Shown piece by piece: positions 46,412 through 60,422 of a stretch of 64,000 bases of DNA. The stretch comes from Oreohelix idahoensis (lineage: Eukaryota > Mollusca > Gastropoda > Stylommatophora > Oreohelicidae), in the NCBI GenBank assembly GCA_024509875.1, contig JAMPIV010019102.1, positions 124,001 through 188,000 on the forward strand. The letters are read 5' to 3'. The position numbers and the translations under genes are program-made. Position 1 is the stretch's first letter, and each line of letters begins with the position of its first letter. The notes beneath the pieces are model-generated. The model made no database searches, was not told where the DNA came from, and worked only from the letters and a program-made list of their open reading frames with translations.

Positions 46412-47961
46412 TCATGACTCGACATCAGAAGGGTTTCTAGAGAGAGTATCTGCCAAGACGTTCTCTGATCCTGTAATGTACTCGATGGAGAAATCAAAAG
46501 GCTGAAGTAGAATAGCGAATCTGGTGAGCTTTGGACTTTTATGATTCGCCCGTCGTAGTGATGCTACGGCTTTCTGATCTGTCTGGACCACGAATGGGGC
46601 TCCCAGCAGAAATTTCTCCAACTTTGTTATCGCCCATACAACTGCCAACAATTCGCGGTCGACAGTGGAGTATTTCACCTCTGGCGGTTTCAGTTTCCGT
46701 GAGACATACAAGGATGGATGGAGGATGTCGTCATGATATTGGAGCAAACATGAGCCAATTCCGTAATTACTCGCATCTGTGCAGAGAATAAACTTTTTGG
46801 AAGCATCAGGTAGTCTCAAAATTGGTGGGTTTGAAAAAATATCAATAATATTAAGGAATACTTTATTACACTCACCAGTCCATGTCACCTTCACTGGCAT
46901 GTCCTTTTTTAATAAAGATGATAAAACAGCCGTGATAGATGACAAGTTAGGTACGAATCTGCTGTAATATTGGACTAGACCTAACAAGCTTCTAACCTGT
47001 TTCTTCGTTTGAGGAACGGAAACGTTTAAAATTTTAGAAACCGTACTAGGTAGTGTTTGGATATATCCTGCTCCAATGATGTGTCCCAAAAAAGTTATTT
47101 CATGAAACGCTACTTGTAATTTTGTGGGTTTAGCAGTTAAATTATTCATTCTTAATGTGTCCAAAACGTATTTAAGACCCAAAAAATGTTCCTCAAATGA
47201 TGAACTAAATAAGCATATGTCGTCTATGTATGTAATGATGTCTGGTCTACCTGAAAAAATGTGTCGCATCATGCGAACAAAGGTAGCTGGAGCGTTAACA
47301 AGCCCAAAAGGCATAACATTCCACTGGTATAGACCTTGCGGAGTGGAAAACGCTGTGTAGTATTTAGCTTTTTCGGTTAGTGGTATCTGCCAATAACCTT
47401 TAGTTAAGTCTATCTTAGTGAATATAGTTGCGGTAGATAGACGTGGCAGTAAGTCGTCGAGAAGTGGATGTGGTTCGCTATCAACTATAGTTTGTGCATT
47501 TAATTTTCTATAGTCGACGCATAGTCTAATGTTATTGTCCTTCTTTCGGACAATAACTAATGGAGAAGAAAATGGGGAATTACTAGTTTCAATAATTCCT
47601 AAAGATAACATCTGTTCAAGTTCCTTAGTAGTTTTAGTAAGAAAGTGTAGAGGAACAGAATATGGATGTACCCGAATTGGAGTATCATCGTTAAGAATGA
47701 TGTCATGACTAATGACTGATGTGCGACCTGGAACGTCGGTCAACACATCTGGATAAGATTGTAGAAGTTCAGCAATCTGTTGATGCTGTTGCGGTGTAAC
47801 CGACGAAGAGATGGTTACGTCCCGCCAAGATTCAGTAGGTTGTACTACAGGTACAGGTAATGCCAACTGTACCTCAGGAAAAGAAGATTCTTCTTCCTGG
47901 ATAACAGACAAATTAGAATAGTGACATGTAGGTACGAAAGTGTCATCTAGCTCAAACGCCT
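46412..47961 (-). CDS. Reverse transcriptase-RNase H of element 4
   Basis: The 499 residues (numbered from the TTG at 47911) hold an RT at ~100-280 with LCVDYRKLN, KIDLTKGYWQIP, MPFGLVNAPATF and the catalytic YIDDICLF (Asp pair 229-230). RNase H is at ~372-492 with LCTDASNYGIG, VDRELLAVVW (Glu 420), VQTDQKAVAS and ADTLSRN. The protein stops seven residues after SRN, so nothing follows RNase H. The frame opens after a TAG at 47960-47962 and has no AUG near its start. The sequence there (TTTATTGTAG then G) looks like a splice acceptor, so expression from a spliced RNA is possible. It is frame-shifted relative to ORF1. No protease or integrase is fused to it. Confidence 0.93.
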
Positions 47962-48071
47962 ACAATAAACTAATCTATGTAAGACTAGATTGTTAGGAAA
48001 GATAAGAAAAACCCGATGACTGACTATGCTGAGTCATCAAAGAAATAAAACACAAGTGTGAAAGTAAACCA

Positions 48072-50075
48072 TTATCTGCGTAACGCAGAATCAGGTACTA
48101 ATTGTAACTTTAGATAACGGTGATGAAAATAAACACCATTATCACGCTCGATTACCCAACGAGCGTCTCGATTGTTACGAAATGTAACCATCGCCTGTCT
48201 ATTCTGCCCATTGCATGATGGCAGAAGACGAACAAACTTAACGTTTGCTGTATAATCAAAGAAATTTCTAAGTGCCTGCCAGGTAGTATCCTGTGGCAGA
48301 TTTCGCACTAACACTGTGCGAGAATACGCACTTTTCCCAATATATGTAGTATCATTGTCACGAAATTGTGGACAATGATGATATGTATTCTTTGTCAAAG
48401 AATTAACCTTCCCTTTCAACACCGACACTGTCTTTTTATTAGATGATGTATCATCCTGACTGGACTGAGGATGACACCTATTATTACCAAAGGTATTAAG
48501 TTTCCTACATGTCGTAGACATGTCGTTGCTGGGCAAAGTAAAACCTTTTTCATCATAATTATTTGTGTTAACATTATTATCCCTGTTCCGTTTAAGTCCA
48601 GCATTATTCTTCAACCTATTATTCTTCCTCGTAATGTTTTTGTCAATGTTGACAACGTCAACAGTTTTCTTAGGATCAGTTGTAGCCTGGTCCTGTCGCC
48701 AACATTTATTTTCAGAATTGGCAGTAGTATCCTGTCGAGGGAAGGTATACTTGCCTCGAAATGATTTTCTAACCTTCACAGGTTGTATTGACACTGCAGG
48801 ATCAAACTTAGTACCTGAGGCATGTCGTGCAATAGACTTATTATGTGTGTTGTTGAGCAGTATCTTTTTGCTCAACACGACGTCTAGCAGACCATAGACT
48901 CTATTTCTTAATTTTGTAACATCTAAATCTAGAAGTGTAATTTCCTGTTTCTGCCTCTTATTTATTTTCTCCAAGTTCGTAGTTTTCTTCATCTCATTAC
49001 CAAGCAAGGAATCAACTGTATTCAGTGCAGTTGCAAGTTCATAGATTTGCTGTTGTGTTTCCTTTTTCAGTTCAGCATATCTATTTTTCTCATCTAAGAG
49101 TAACGCTTCTAATGTAGTCACTCTTTCATCCGCTGAACCAAGAGCAACCAACTTTTTTTCCTGTCTAAGACAAAATTCATAAATGTTATCATTATCTGTA
49201 TGACATATATCTATCATATTATTGTCATCAAATGATACACTCGCATTTTCCCTTTTTCCTATATCAATCTTCATCTTCATTCCCCTGTTTAGACAGAATT
49301 GCTTATATTGTTCCTCATCATGAATAACTAATGAATTAACTGCATTCAGCTTTGTTGAAAGTGCATTAATCTGTTTTTGCATTCTATTTTCTAGTTCAAA
49401 ATATCTATTATTCTCTTTAAGGAGCAATGTATCGAGTTTAGCGAAATTGTCATTAGTTAATTTTTCATGTTGACTGATAATTCGTCTAAATTCATGATTC
49501 TCGAGTTCAATTTTTTTCATTTTATTCTCCAACACCATGTAAGAACTCTTCATATCCTGAATTACCACCTCTTGTGCATTAACCTTTAATCTCCAAAATG
49601 AAATCTCAGATTTCAGCCCATGATTCTGAGCCGTATATGTATAATCATCAGTCACTAACACGGTATTACCCTTATTTAATTCAATATCAACACCATTCTC
49701 GTCAGAATTATCAACATCTTTCATGAGTTCTTGATTAGTCAAATCAAGATTTGCTACATTTTTATCCAAAACTGTCATGTTTAAGTCCTTTAAGAACTTC
49801 TTGGTCCTTTCTGCTTCGTTGAATGTGTAATCTGTCTCAACAGCAATAGCCAACAGTCGTTTGAACCCGTTGACTAATGAGTGTGGGGCAGAGGCAGTTG
49901 TTGGGTAGCCAACACCCTTTTCCTCCAGTATTCTCATATTTTCTTCAGTTTCTACGAATTCTCTTTTCTCATCAACCTTCTTCTCCTCTAATGGACACAT
50001 ATTTTTTTTATCCTCTAATGCAAATATCTTTTTAGTTTCTTCCAGTTCCTCAATACGCCTTATCTCAACTCCCAT
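48072..50075 (-). CDS. ORF1 of element 4: coiled-coil protein with C-terminal RRM (667 aa)
   Basis: An ATG at 50075 opens 667 codons. Residues 1-50 are charged and helical. Two diverged internal repeats (about 215-250 and 323-358) share LLL-E-NRY-EL and a Q-I-L-T-LN-V-SL pattern. Each lies near an FCL motif (260 and 301), giving a duplicated coiled-coil module. Residues ~415-540 are basic and Asn-rich. Residues ~586-660 read as an RRM: RNP2-like VLVRNL (588-593), a helix [12 protein letters not shown]1-like RQAMVTFR (626-633), then RYLKLQLV as the last strand. There is no CCHC knuckle and no clear capsid domain. It occupies the gag position and probably binds element RNA. Coiled coil plus RRM is the layout of some LINE ORF1 proteins, which is unusual for an LTR element. 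Confidence 0.8.
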   Translation of the reverse strand: MGVEIRRIEELEETKKIFALEDKKNMCPLEEKKVDEKREFVETEENMRILEEKGVGYPTTASAPHSLVNGFKRLLAIAVETDYTFNEAERTKKFLKDLNMTVLDKNVANLDLTNQELMKDVDNSDENGVDIELNKGNTVLVTDDYTYTAQNHGLKSEISFWRLKVNAQEVVIQDMKSSYMVLENKMKKIELENHEFRRIISQHEKLTNDNFAKLDTLLLKENNRYFELENRMQKQINALSTKLNAVNSLVIHDEEQYKQFCLNRGMKMKIDIGKRENASVSFDDNNMIDICHTDNDNIYEFCLRQEKKLVALGSADERVTTLEALLLDEKNRYAELKKETQQQIYELATALNTVDSLLGNEMKKTTNLEKINKRQKQEITLLDLDVTKLRNRVYGLLDVVLSKKILLNNTHNKSIARHASGTKFDPAVSIQPVKVRKSFRGKYTFPRQDTTANSENKCWRQDQATTDPKKTVDVVNIDKNITRKNNRLKNNAGLKRNRDNNVNTNNYDEKGFTLPSNDMSTTCRKLNTFGNNRCHPQSSQDDTSSNKKTVSVLKGKVNSLTKNTYHHCPQFRDNDTTYIGKSAYSRTVLVRNLPQDTTWQALRNFFDYTANVKFVRLLPSCNGQNRQAMVTFRNNRDARWVIERDNGVYFHHRYLKLQLVPDSALRR

Positions 50076-51856
<1,781 letters not shown>

Positions 51857-51874
51857 CAAACAATGGCCAACCAC
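51857..51874 (-). promoter_or_regulatory. Candidate primer-binding site of element 4
   Basis: Minus-strand TGGTTGGCCATTGTTTG starts one base after the 5' LTR end (CGCAACA). The leading TGG matches a tRNA CCA end. The tRNA was not identified. Confidence 0.5.
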
Positions 51875-52799
<925 letters not shown>

Positions 52800-52804
52800 C
52801 TCAC

Positions 52805-53671
52805 TTAATAAAATTCAGAGCATCCCGGTCACGAAAATATTTACCTTATGGAAAAAAAAGAATGTATATATATTTAACATGAATTAAAGTATTACGGGAT
52901 CTCTATTCTATTAGATTAAGCTAACACCCCACTGTGTTAAATAAGTAAATACAGAATAATTCTTGTACTACAACTGCTATTAAGCTCTGGCACATAACAT
53001 CACTTTGTCCAGTGGCAGAATTTTCTTGAGACAGTGGTATTGGGTGATACAGACACCTCGCTTAAATAGTAAGCTAAAGTCTGCAGGTGGCTGATCGTGG
53101 CTTCTGCACGTGCAAAGATCTAATGTAACAAGACATAAGGGTCTAGGGAAATGTTTCCCTGGCGACTTAAGATACAGGAAAAAAGACGTAATCAGAAGCA
53201 ACACTAAGCGGTCTTGCCAGCGTCCGGAGTTCGAGATTTCTAGACGCAGGCGGAAGGATGAAAAGTTAAAGTTACTTCCCCGGGTCCACGATTCTCTGTA
53301 AATCAAAGAATACGGGGAACTAGCCGTCATCTACTAGAAAGGCAGAATAAAAGGACCTTTAGCTAGATGCCGATGTCCACGTGTAAAGGGGTGGAATTAG
53401 CCTGTCCAACGTAAGATTGACATGACCAATGCCAGAAATAGCGCTATTAGGAGCTATAAGACAGAAAAGTGGGCGTAGACAAAAATTATGAACAAGACAG
53501 GGCAGACCACTCGGCTAAAAGTGACAGACATTTCAATCAAATAATGACAACGGATAACCCAACTTCCTGCATTTTTGACAGTGATGACAATACAGCACCT
53601 GTTAACTGACAATGATTTGCATGTTTTTCTTGCTAGTGGAACAGCCTACGTTGTGCTTTGTTGTGATGAAC
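52805..53671. other. Non-coding spacer
   Basis: No recognised gene or repeat. A 116-codon minus-strand frame (52980-53330) has no recognisable features. Confidence 0.45.
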
Positions 53672-54201
53672 TCCGTGGGTTCAGATAGAGGATTCGTTTG
53701 CTGTTTTGTTTTCTCAACTCTGTTACAAATTTCTCAATTTTTCAATATTCTCGACAATGACCTTCATAAACTCGGGTATTGATAAGTTTCCAGCATTGTT
53801 TTGTTTCAAAATGTATTTTTGTTGAGCTGTAAATAAGGAAATTTTGCTTTCCCTCCATTATTCTCTGTGATCGTCTTCATTATGTGCATTTATATCCCCA
53901 GACGTGAAGGATGTTGCTGTCGTATCTGGGTTGCCATTTTGTGGGTGGATAACTGGAAAAAATTCATACTGTACGTGGCGTTGTCTATTCCACTCTTCGT
54001 AGAAAACATGCGTCTGGTTCTAGGAATAATTAGTGGTAAGTGAAGTGATAATAGTGGTGACATTAAAGAGTGTCACTTATGAAGTTGCTAACGGCGGCAC
54101 ACTTCACTATCAAGAAGCATAACTCTAGACATGCCTTTAGTGCTGGAAATAATAGAAGCAAATGTTGTGGTTTTAATGTTAATATGAGTTGTAGTTATAC
54201 T
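53672..54201 (+). repeat. ~530-bp direct repeat, left copy
   Basis: Shares long blocks with 55212-55757 (for example CAATATTCTCGACAATGACC and GACGTGAAGGATGTTGCTGT) with scattered small indels. The two copies bracket the hAT remnant. No protein family recognised. Confidence 0.9.
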
Positions 54202-55211
54202 AGGGTTCCCATTCGTCCCGTTTTTCCCGGGACAGTCCCGCTTTTTGATAAAATGTCCCGGTGTCCCGAATTTTTTCCAAATGTCCCGCTTTTTAAGGGT
54301 CCTTCCTGAAAAAAAAAATCTTTGGGTAACGGATTTTATTCCGTGTTTTAGTAGTGTTACTTTATCAATTTCCGGTTACAGTGGACCCTCGGTTTGAATC
54401 TGGAACAAAAATTCTGTACTTCAAAATGCAAGAAAACACTGTGAACAATTTAATTGGAATTGGTTGTTCTGCACATGTGATACATAACGCTGTACAGACT
54501 GCTGCGGATTGCTTACCTATTGATCTTCAGTTAATAATTAACAAGATTTACCAGCATTTCCACATTTAATGTGTACAAGTTGAGGAACTCAAATCATTTT
54601 GCGAATTCACCAATACAGAATATAAAACTGTTTTGGGTAACAGCAAGACAAGATGGCTCTCTCTCTTGCCTGCAGTCCAGAGAGTTATTGACATTTTCCC
54701 TGCATTGAAGTCATATTTCCTTTCCATTCACAAATGTCCTATCAGTCTCAAAAATTTCTTTGAAAATCCACTTTCAATTATACTCCTGCATTTCATTGCC
54801 AGCCAGTTAAAAACCTTTTCTGATACCATCAAATGTGTTGAAAAGCAAGAGACAACAGTAATTGAAGTGAAGGATGAAGTAAACAAACTGGTGGAAAAAT
54901 TAAACTACAGGAAGGCAGAAAAGTTTCTTACCACTATTGTGAGAAATCAGTTGCATGAATTAGAAAAAGAAGGACACATAACAGTTGAAAAGTTTCAAAG
55001 CTATGCAGTAGATTTCTATGACACCTACATTGAATATATTCAGGAGTGGTGTACACCATTTCTTACGCCTCTTCAGTCTATTGATTGGATCAGTTTGAAG
55101 GGAAAGGAGTCTGTGACTTGGGAGAACATCCAAGAAAAGCTACATATTCATGAAGACAGTGTCACCAAATTTTACTGTGAATGAAGAGGACTTATTTGAT
55201 GAGTTTGCACT
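54202..55211 (+). pseudogene. hAT-type transposase remnant with 5' terminus
   Basis: It begins TAGGGTTCCCATTCGTCCCG followed by several TCCCG-rich words, typical of a hAT end. The coding part (from about 54354) shows the hAT RNase H-fold segment IGIGCSAHVIHNAVQTAADC, then KTRWLSLLPAVQRVID and FLSIHKCP, as in ZBED/ZNF862-like proteins of hAT origin. A stop (TAA at 54567-54569) interrupts an otherwise continuous frame. A frameshift near 55170 shifts the end into TVNEEDLFDEFALP. The N-terminal BED region and the C-terminal dimerisation domain are missing. A dead, partial transposon. Confidence 0.8.
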
Positions 55212-55757
55212 GCCGTGGATCAGATTGAGGATTCGTTTGTGTGTTTTTTTTCTCAACTCTGTTACAAATTTCTCAATTTTTCAATATTCTCGACAATGAC
55301 CTTCATAAACTCGGGTATTGATAAGTTTCCAGCATTGTTTTGTTTCAAAATGTATTTTTGTTGAGCTGTAAATAAGGAAATTTTGCTTTCCCTCCAGTTT
55401 ATTCCTGTGATCGTCTTCATTATGTACTTTTATATCCCCAGACGTGAAGGATGTTGCTGTCGTAGCTGGGTTGCCATTTTGTGGGTGGATAACTGGAAAA
55501 AATTTTTTACTGTACGTGGCGATTTTTCTAATTCCACTCTTCGTAGAAAACAGTGCGTCTGGTTTAGGAATAATTAGTGGTAATGACCAGTGATAATAGT
55601 GGTGCAACATTAAGATATAATAGTGTCACTTATTTGAAGCTTTGCTAATTTTTAACACTTCACTATCAAGAAGCATAACTCTAGACATGCCTTTAGTGCT
55701 GGAAATAATAGAAGCAAATGTTGTGGTTTTAATGTTAATATGAGTTGTAGTTATACT
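55212..55757 (+). repeat. ~540-bp direct repeat, right copy
   Basis: Second copy of 53672-54201, starting GCCGTGGATCAGATTGAGGA and ending GAGTTGTAGTTATACT. Confidence 0.9.
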
Positions 55758-55875
55758 CTATAGATTGTTGTTAGCAAACCATTCTTGAATTAGTCGGTAG
55801 TTGTTACAAGAAGAAAGCTGACTTGCATAACATAATTTTTTAAATTTTATTATTGTTATTGTTGATCAGAATCGA

Positions 55876-56767
55876 TGGACGATGTCATCAAGGCATGTAA
55901 GGAGAGAACACGAAAGTATTCAGTGAAGTACTGGAAGATGAGACATGTCTGTATTTCAGAGCTGGCATTTGCTGATGATATTGCCCTGATTGCTAAATCA
56001 GAGGCACATCTCCAATCCAACCAGCAAGTCTGGAAGGAAGAGCTGGAGAAGAGAGGGATGGTCATAAGCAGTTCTAAAACAAACTCCATGGTGATATCAC
56101 GAGAAGAAAGAAGACATCAGATTAAGCTGGGAGAACAGGTCCTGGAGCAGGTCGACCACTTTAAATACATTGGAGCTATTATAGACCGAAAGGGAGGCAT
56201 CAAAGAAGAGTTGGCCACTCGAAAAGCAGCAGCTGGGAGACTTTTCCAGGCCATAAATCGAGGATTCCTCAGCAAGAGAGAGGTTGGTAAGAAAACGAAG
56301 ATGGCTGTATACCGCTCCACCTATGTCCCAGTCTTGACATATGGATGCGAGTCATGGGCAATGACTACAACCCACAAAAGCCAGATCCAAACCTCAGAAA
56401 TTAGGTATCGGAGGAAGGTGGTTGAAGTAACAAGAAGAGACATGGTCCGCAACCAGACAATACGTCAAGGCCTAAAATCCCACCTCTTTCAGACCCAAGT
56501 AGAACAGTCCCAACTAAGGTGGTTTGGCCATGTCTGCAGAATGGGAGAAGATCGGCTACCATGACAAGCATGGGAAACAAAGAGCCAGGGATCCAGACCT
56601 CCAGGACGACTCAAAGTCCGCTGGGAGGACAACATTAGACAATCGTTGAAGGACCGAGGACTAGAATGGAACCAGGCCAGGAGAAAGACAGCCGATAGGA
56701 TAGTCTGGCGCTCTATCTCCCAAACCTCTACACCTCACGGTAGAAGGGGAACGATTAAGTAAGTAAG
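55876..56767 (+). pseudogene. LINE-A copy 3 (5'-truncated RT and C-terminus)
   Basis: Bounded by a 14-bp duplication TTGATCAGAATCGA (55862-55875 and 56768-56781) and ending in (TAAG)n. It begins at MDDVIKACKERTRKYS of the RT palm and keeps the catalytic motif LAFADDIALIAKSEAH. VDHFKYIGAIIDRKGG, VYRSTYVPVLTYGCES and the QLRWFGHVCRMGED tail follow. A TGA at 56562 interrupts a frame that continues as QAWETKSQGS, so it is a nonsense mutation. This is the most informative of the three LINE-A copies for the catalytic region. It inserted into the 3' end of the RNase H pseudogene that follows. Confidence 0.93.
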
Positions 56768-57660
56768 TTGATCAGAATCGACGTCATTGCACTCCGGGCA
56801 AACCCATATAGGCTTAGTCTCCTTCAGCAAATGTCAAAGGGTGTGAATGCTAATTGTTCCTGTTGCACGCTGATTGTATACACGCTGGATGCATCCTCTC
56901 ATACGTGCATTCCTGCTGGTCTTACGTTTGATACCAAAATCCAGCAGTCTTAGCCTTCATAATTCATTGATTGCAGTGTCATTCTCTAATAGACGATTAT
57001 TATAACCCTCAGTATCTCGCCCTTATCCATATCCAGTGTAATTTCTATGGGTGCCTGGAATCTAGTCTGTCAGGTCTTTCATTGCCGCGTACCCCTGCAT
57101 GACCAGGACAGTACATCTACACCAGTTCCTGAATATCGAAGTTTCTATGGCGGTTTTCCATTCATGCAGGAGCCATCCACTTTGGACCTTCCGACGCATG
57201 GATTGTGAGTCTGATACAATAACTGCCCTTGTTAATGAAGTTTCAGACAGCCACCTTCAGGCTGCAGTAGCTGCCTCTATCTCCGTTCTCATGGGAGCCG
57301 CGCTGGTGTAATGGTTACCACATTGCGCTGGCGATCAGGTGTTCAAGGTTCAAGCCCGGGCGTGTGCATTTGAAGAAGTGTCATTGACCGGAATTTTGAC
57401 TGAATAACCTGAACGACTCCTGAGATAAACCCTCTGTGGATGGGAAGGAGCGAAGCTCCTGACCGGGTTGGAAGGAAAGTCCACAGGCTCCCCAGCATCG
57501 CAATGACATGTCATTGGGCCAAAGGGCTGAAAGCCCAAGTGCCGCTGGTTAAGAAAAAAAAAAAAAAAATCTCCGGTCTCACGCTGGAGGCCGTCATCAT
57601 GTAAGCCCCGCTATGTTCAGTGGCGATTCTGCGCTTTACTCTAGCAGAGAAGCCCCACCC
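56768..57660 (-). pseudogene. Retroelement RNase H domain, decayed, interrupted by SINE-2
   Basis: Minus-strand translation gives, in order, GWGFSARV and SGAYMMTASSVRPEIE (57570-57660), then after the SINE RAVIVSDSQSM and VQSGWLLHEWKTAIETS. CPGHAGVRGNERPDRL (about 57070) and a C-terminal WVCPECNDVDSDQ near 56770 follow. This is a type I RNase H with its Asp (SDSQS) and the GHAGVRGNE motif, of a kind found in invertebrate retroelements. Several frameshifts occur between blocks. SINE-2 separates the first two blocks and LINE-A sits at its end. Confidence 0.8.
57292..57568 (+). mobile_element. tRNA-derived SINE-2
   Basis: It starts GGAGCCGCGCTGGTGTAATG, with an A-box-like TGGTGTAATGG and a B box GGTTCAAGCCC. 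A ~200-bp body follows and it ends in an A-run (57553-57569). Target duplication ATCTCCGTTCTCA / ATCTCCGGTCTCA (57279-57291 and 57569-57581) has one mismatch. The head resembles a tRNA, but it lacks a foldable tRNA 3' half, so it is not annotated as a tRNA gene. Confidence 0.9.
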
Positions 57661-58149
57661 TGTAGAATAACAAAAGTCTCAGCAACAATCCTAGTTAATT
57701 GAGATACGCACATTATAAGTAAAATTGGTCATACTATTTTATATTGTTTGTGTCAGATATGATATATGCTTTCTTTCAGATATGACATGTACAAAATTAA
57801 TAAAAATAACGAAATATGACAAACAATGAGCTAATTATTATAAGTTTTTTTTCACAAATGAACAACAGTGGATCTTTTATCATGAAGGTAGCAACATTGT
57901 ACCTCTGCGTGAGATTTGTTTCATTGGTAGCAGGCCTTCATGTAAAAGCCTATTTGTATGTATGTGTATGTGTGTGTAGGTAGGTACGTAGGTGTACATA
58001 GAACCAGCCCTAGCGATTCTTCAAGGTGGTGCGAGGTCTGACAATGCCCCCCCCCCCCCCCGCGGGTGCAATACTGTTACGAGGCACAATTTCAGTAACT
58101 CAGTGTTAAATTTTTATAAGAAAGTGACATGTCTGGTTTTTCCAATGAA
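57661..58149. other. Non-coding spacer
   Basis: AT-rich, with a short C-run (58050-58061). No gene recognised. Confidence 0.45.
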
Positions 58150-58246
58150 GTCTTCGTGTGCGTCAACTTGTAATAAATATTGGACTCGAATCGAAGGCTT
58201 ACCCACATTCGAGTCCAATATTTATTACAAGTTGACGCACGAAGAC
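58150..58246. repeat. 40-bp perfect-stem inverted repeat
   Basis: A 34-bp perfect arm (58158-58191) pairs with 58207-58240 around a 15-nt loop. Six further pairs (GTCTTC with GAAGAC) follow across a 2-nt bulge. The arm contains TAATAAATATTGGACTCGAA. Confidence 0.97.
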
Positions 58247-58573
58247 AGTTTTCGGCCTATACAACATTACATAGTCATTAGAAATTCCCATGGCATAGTC
58301 TTCTCTATGTCCGTCCTATCAAAGCCCATGTATCTCATCAAAAACATCAGTGGTTATGTGCGCTGTTGTATGAGAGCCAGAAATGAGCTCAGAGTTTATC
58401 ACAGCTACAAAAAAGCACCTTCCATCATTAGTTCGTAATTTAATTAATCTCATGAATTCTCAACACCAACTGACCCTGAGTTCTGTTACATCGATTACCG
58501 CAGTATCACAACAACAGATGTATAGGCTATATACTCAGACGGTTTCCTTGGAAGAAATACAAGACACGACCTT

Positions 58574-59436
58574 CTTGCTTGCAATACTGGTCAGAACGAT
58601 AGAGGGCAATCCATGTTGGAACCTTAGTCACCCACTTACCATTCCCAAAATAATGTTAATCTCCTTTGCATATATTTCGTATCAGTATACCGTGTCAGAC
58701 ATACAAAAAATAGACAACTTTATTGCGCATGGCTAAACCCCAGCAGACGATGCATTTTAAAATAACACCGTAACACAGTAAGCCCCGCTATGATCGTTAT
58801 GCTGATTAGTCACTATGTCTGTTTATCATCATCAAATGCCATGAAACGAGCGTAGTCCCGATAGCAACAATAACCTTCTTAATTGAGATATTCTGTCATT
58901 TCGTATGTGAATCTCTTCATGGCCCCTTGTTTTTAGTGTGCATTATTATGGTTCAGATACAGTATATGTTCCCTTAGTGTTTGTTCAGTGTACAAAATGT
59001 GTCGTTAAAAATTTCGTACCATGTCAAACAATGTGTGTATTATTTTTTTTTTTTCAAATTCTCATTACAACCATTTTTCATTTACATGCACACATCCTTC
59101 AGTATATCCTCCTATAATGGCATCTAGGTATCTATGTATGTTCAATGTAGTTGTGTCTGAGGGTACCTCCAGTAATTTTAATTGTAATTATTTGCTTCCT
59201 TTTTATATCAATTTTAAAAAAATATCACAGTATGGTAGCTTATTTCACTTAATTCTGCCGATACGTGTTACGAGGCATTTTGCTGCGAAGAACTCATGTT
59301 ACATTTTTATGAAATGTTATTTCTGCTTGATTTATGTATTTTCTTTTCTATAACAGGGTACAGGAAATAAAATGGTAGATCATAGTTCTGGTCGTTTAAT
59401 AAATTTAACTATATCTTTTTTTTATTTGGGTATATT
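58574..59436 (+). repeat. Direct duplication, left copy (~860 bp)
   Basis: Shares ordered blocks with 59650-60422: GATCGTTATGCTGATTAGTC, CACACATCCTTCAGTATATC and GTAGATCATAGTTCTGGTCG. The right copy carries many small deletions. No gene recognised. Confidence 0.9.
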
Positions 59437-59446
59437 GGTTAATTGG

Positions 59447-59590
59447 GTATAAAATGGACAAATGGAAAATTCCTGGGGGACCTGGATTTCGCAGATGATG
59501 TAGCATTCTTAAGTTCAACACCAAGACAATCCCAAGAAGCAATAAATAATTTGTACTGTCATCTCATCGAAATTAAAAGTCTCCAATATA
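59447..59590 (+). pseudogene. LINE RT catalytic-motif fragment
   Basis: It translates as WTNGKFLGDLDFADDVAFLS followed by STPRQSQEAINNL. This is the FADD palm motif of a LINE RT distinct from LINE-A and LINE-B. Only about 45 codons remain, lying between the two duplicated blocks. Confidence 0.7.
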
Positions 59591-59649
59591 AATGCTGTAC
59601 TAAATAAAACGTAAAGCTATGAACTTTTCTAACGAGACCTTTGATATCA

Positions 59650-60422
59650 TCTTGCAATATGCTGGTCAGGAACGATAGAGGGCAATCACGTTGGAACCTT
59701 ATTTATTCAAACTTACATTAAATAATGTTAATGCTTTGGTAAATTATGTGTCCAGACATACACGAAAATAGACAACTTTATTACTACTGCAGTGATCCAT
59801 TTCGACATGAGGATCGTTATGCTGATTAGTCACTATGTCTGTATTATCATCATCAAATGCCATGAAACGAGCGTAGTCGATAGTGAATTTCATAACCTTC
59901 TTACCCCTGATATTCTGTCATTTCGTATGCTGAATCTCTTCTGGCCCTTGTTATTAGTGTGCATTATTATGGTTCAGTACAGTATGTTCCCTTAGTGTTT
60001 GTTCAGTATTACAATGTGTCGTTATTTCGTACCATGTCTGTGTGTGTGTATGTTTTTTTTTTTTAAATTCTCATTACAACCATTTTTCTTTACATGCACA
60101 CATCCTTCAGTATATCCTCACTATAATGGCATCTAGGTATCTATGTAATTTTCAATGTTCTTTTGTCTGAGGGCCTCCAGTAATTTTAATTGTAATTATT
60201 TGCTTCCTTTTTATATCAATTTTTAAAAAATATCACAGTATGGTAGCTTATTTCACTTAATTCTGCCTATACATATTTTGCTGCGAAGAACATGTTACAT
60301 TTTCTGAAATGTTATTTCTGCTTGATTTATGTATTTTCTTTTCTATAACAGGGTACAGGAAATAAAATGGTAGATCATAGTTCTGGTCGTTTAATAAATT
60401 TAACTATATCTTTTTTTTATTA
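59650..60422 (+). repeat. Direct duplication, right copy
   Basis: Second copy of 58574-59436, about 90 bp shorter through scattered deletions. Confidence 0.9.

Noticed and set aside
57294..57365. tRNA gene
   Set aside because: A and B boxes are present, but the sequence continues into a SINE body with a poly(A) tail and target duplication. The same holds at 22068-22133 on the minus strand.
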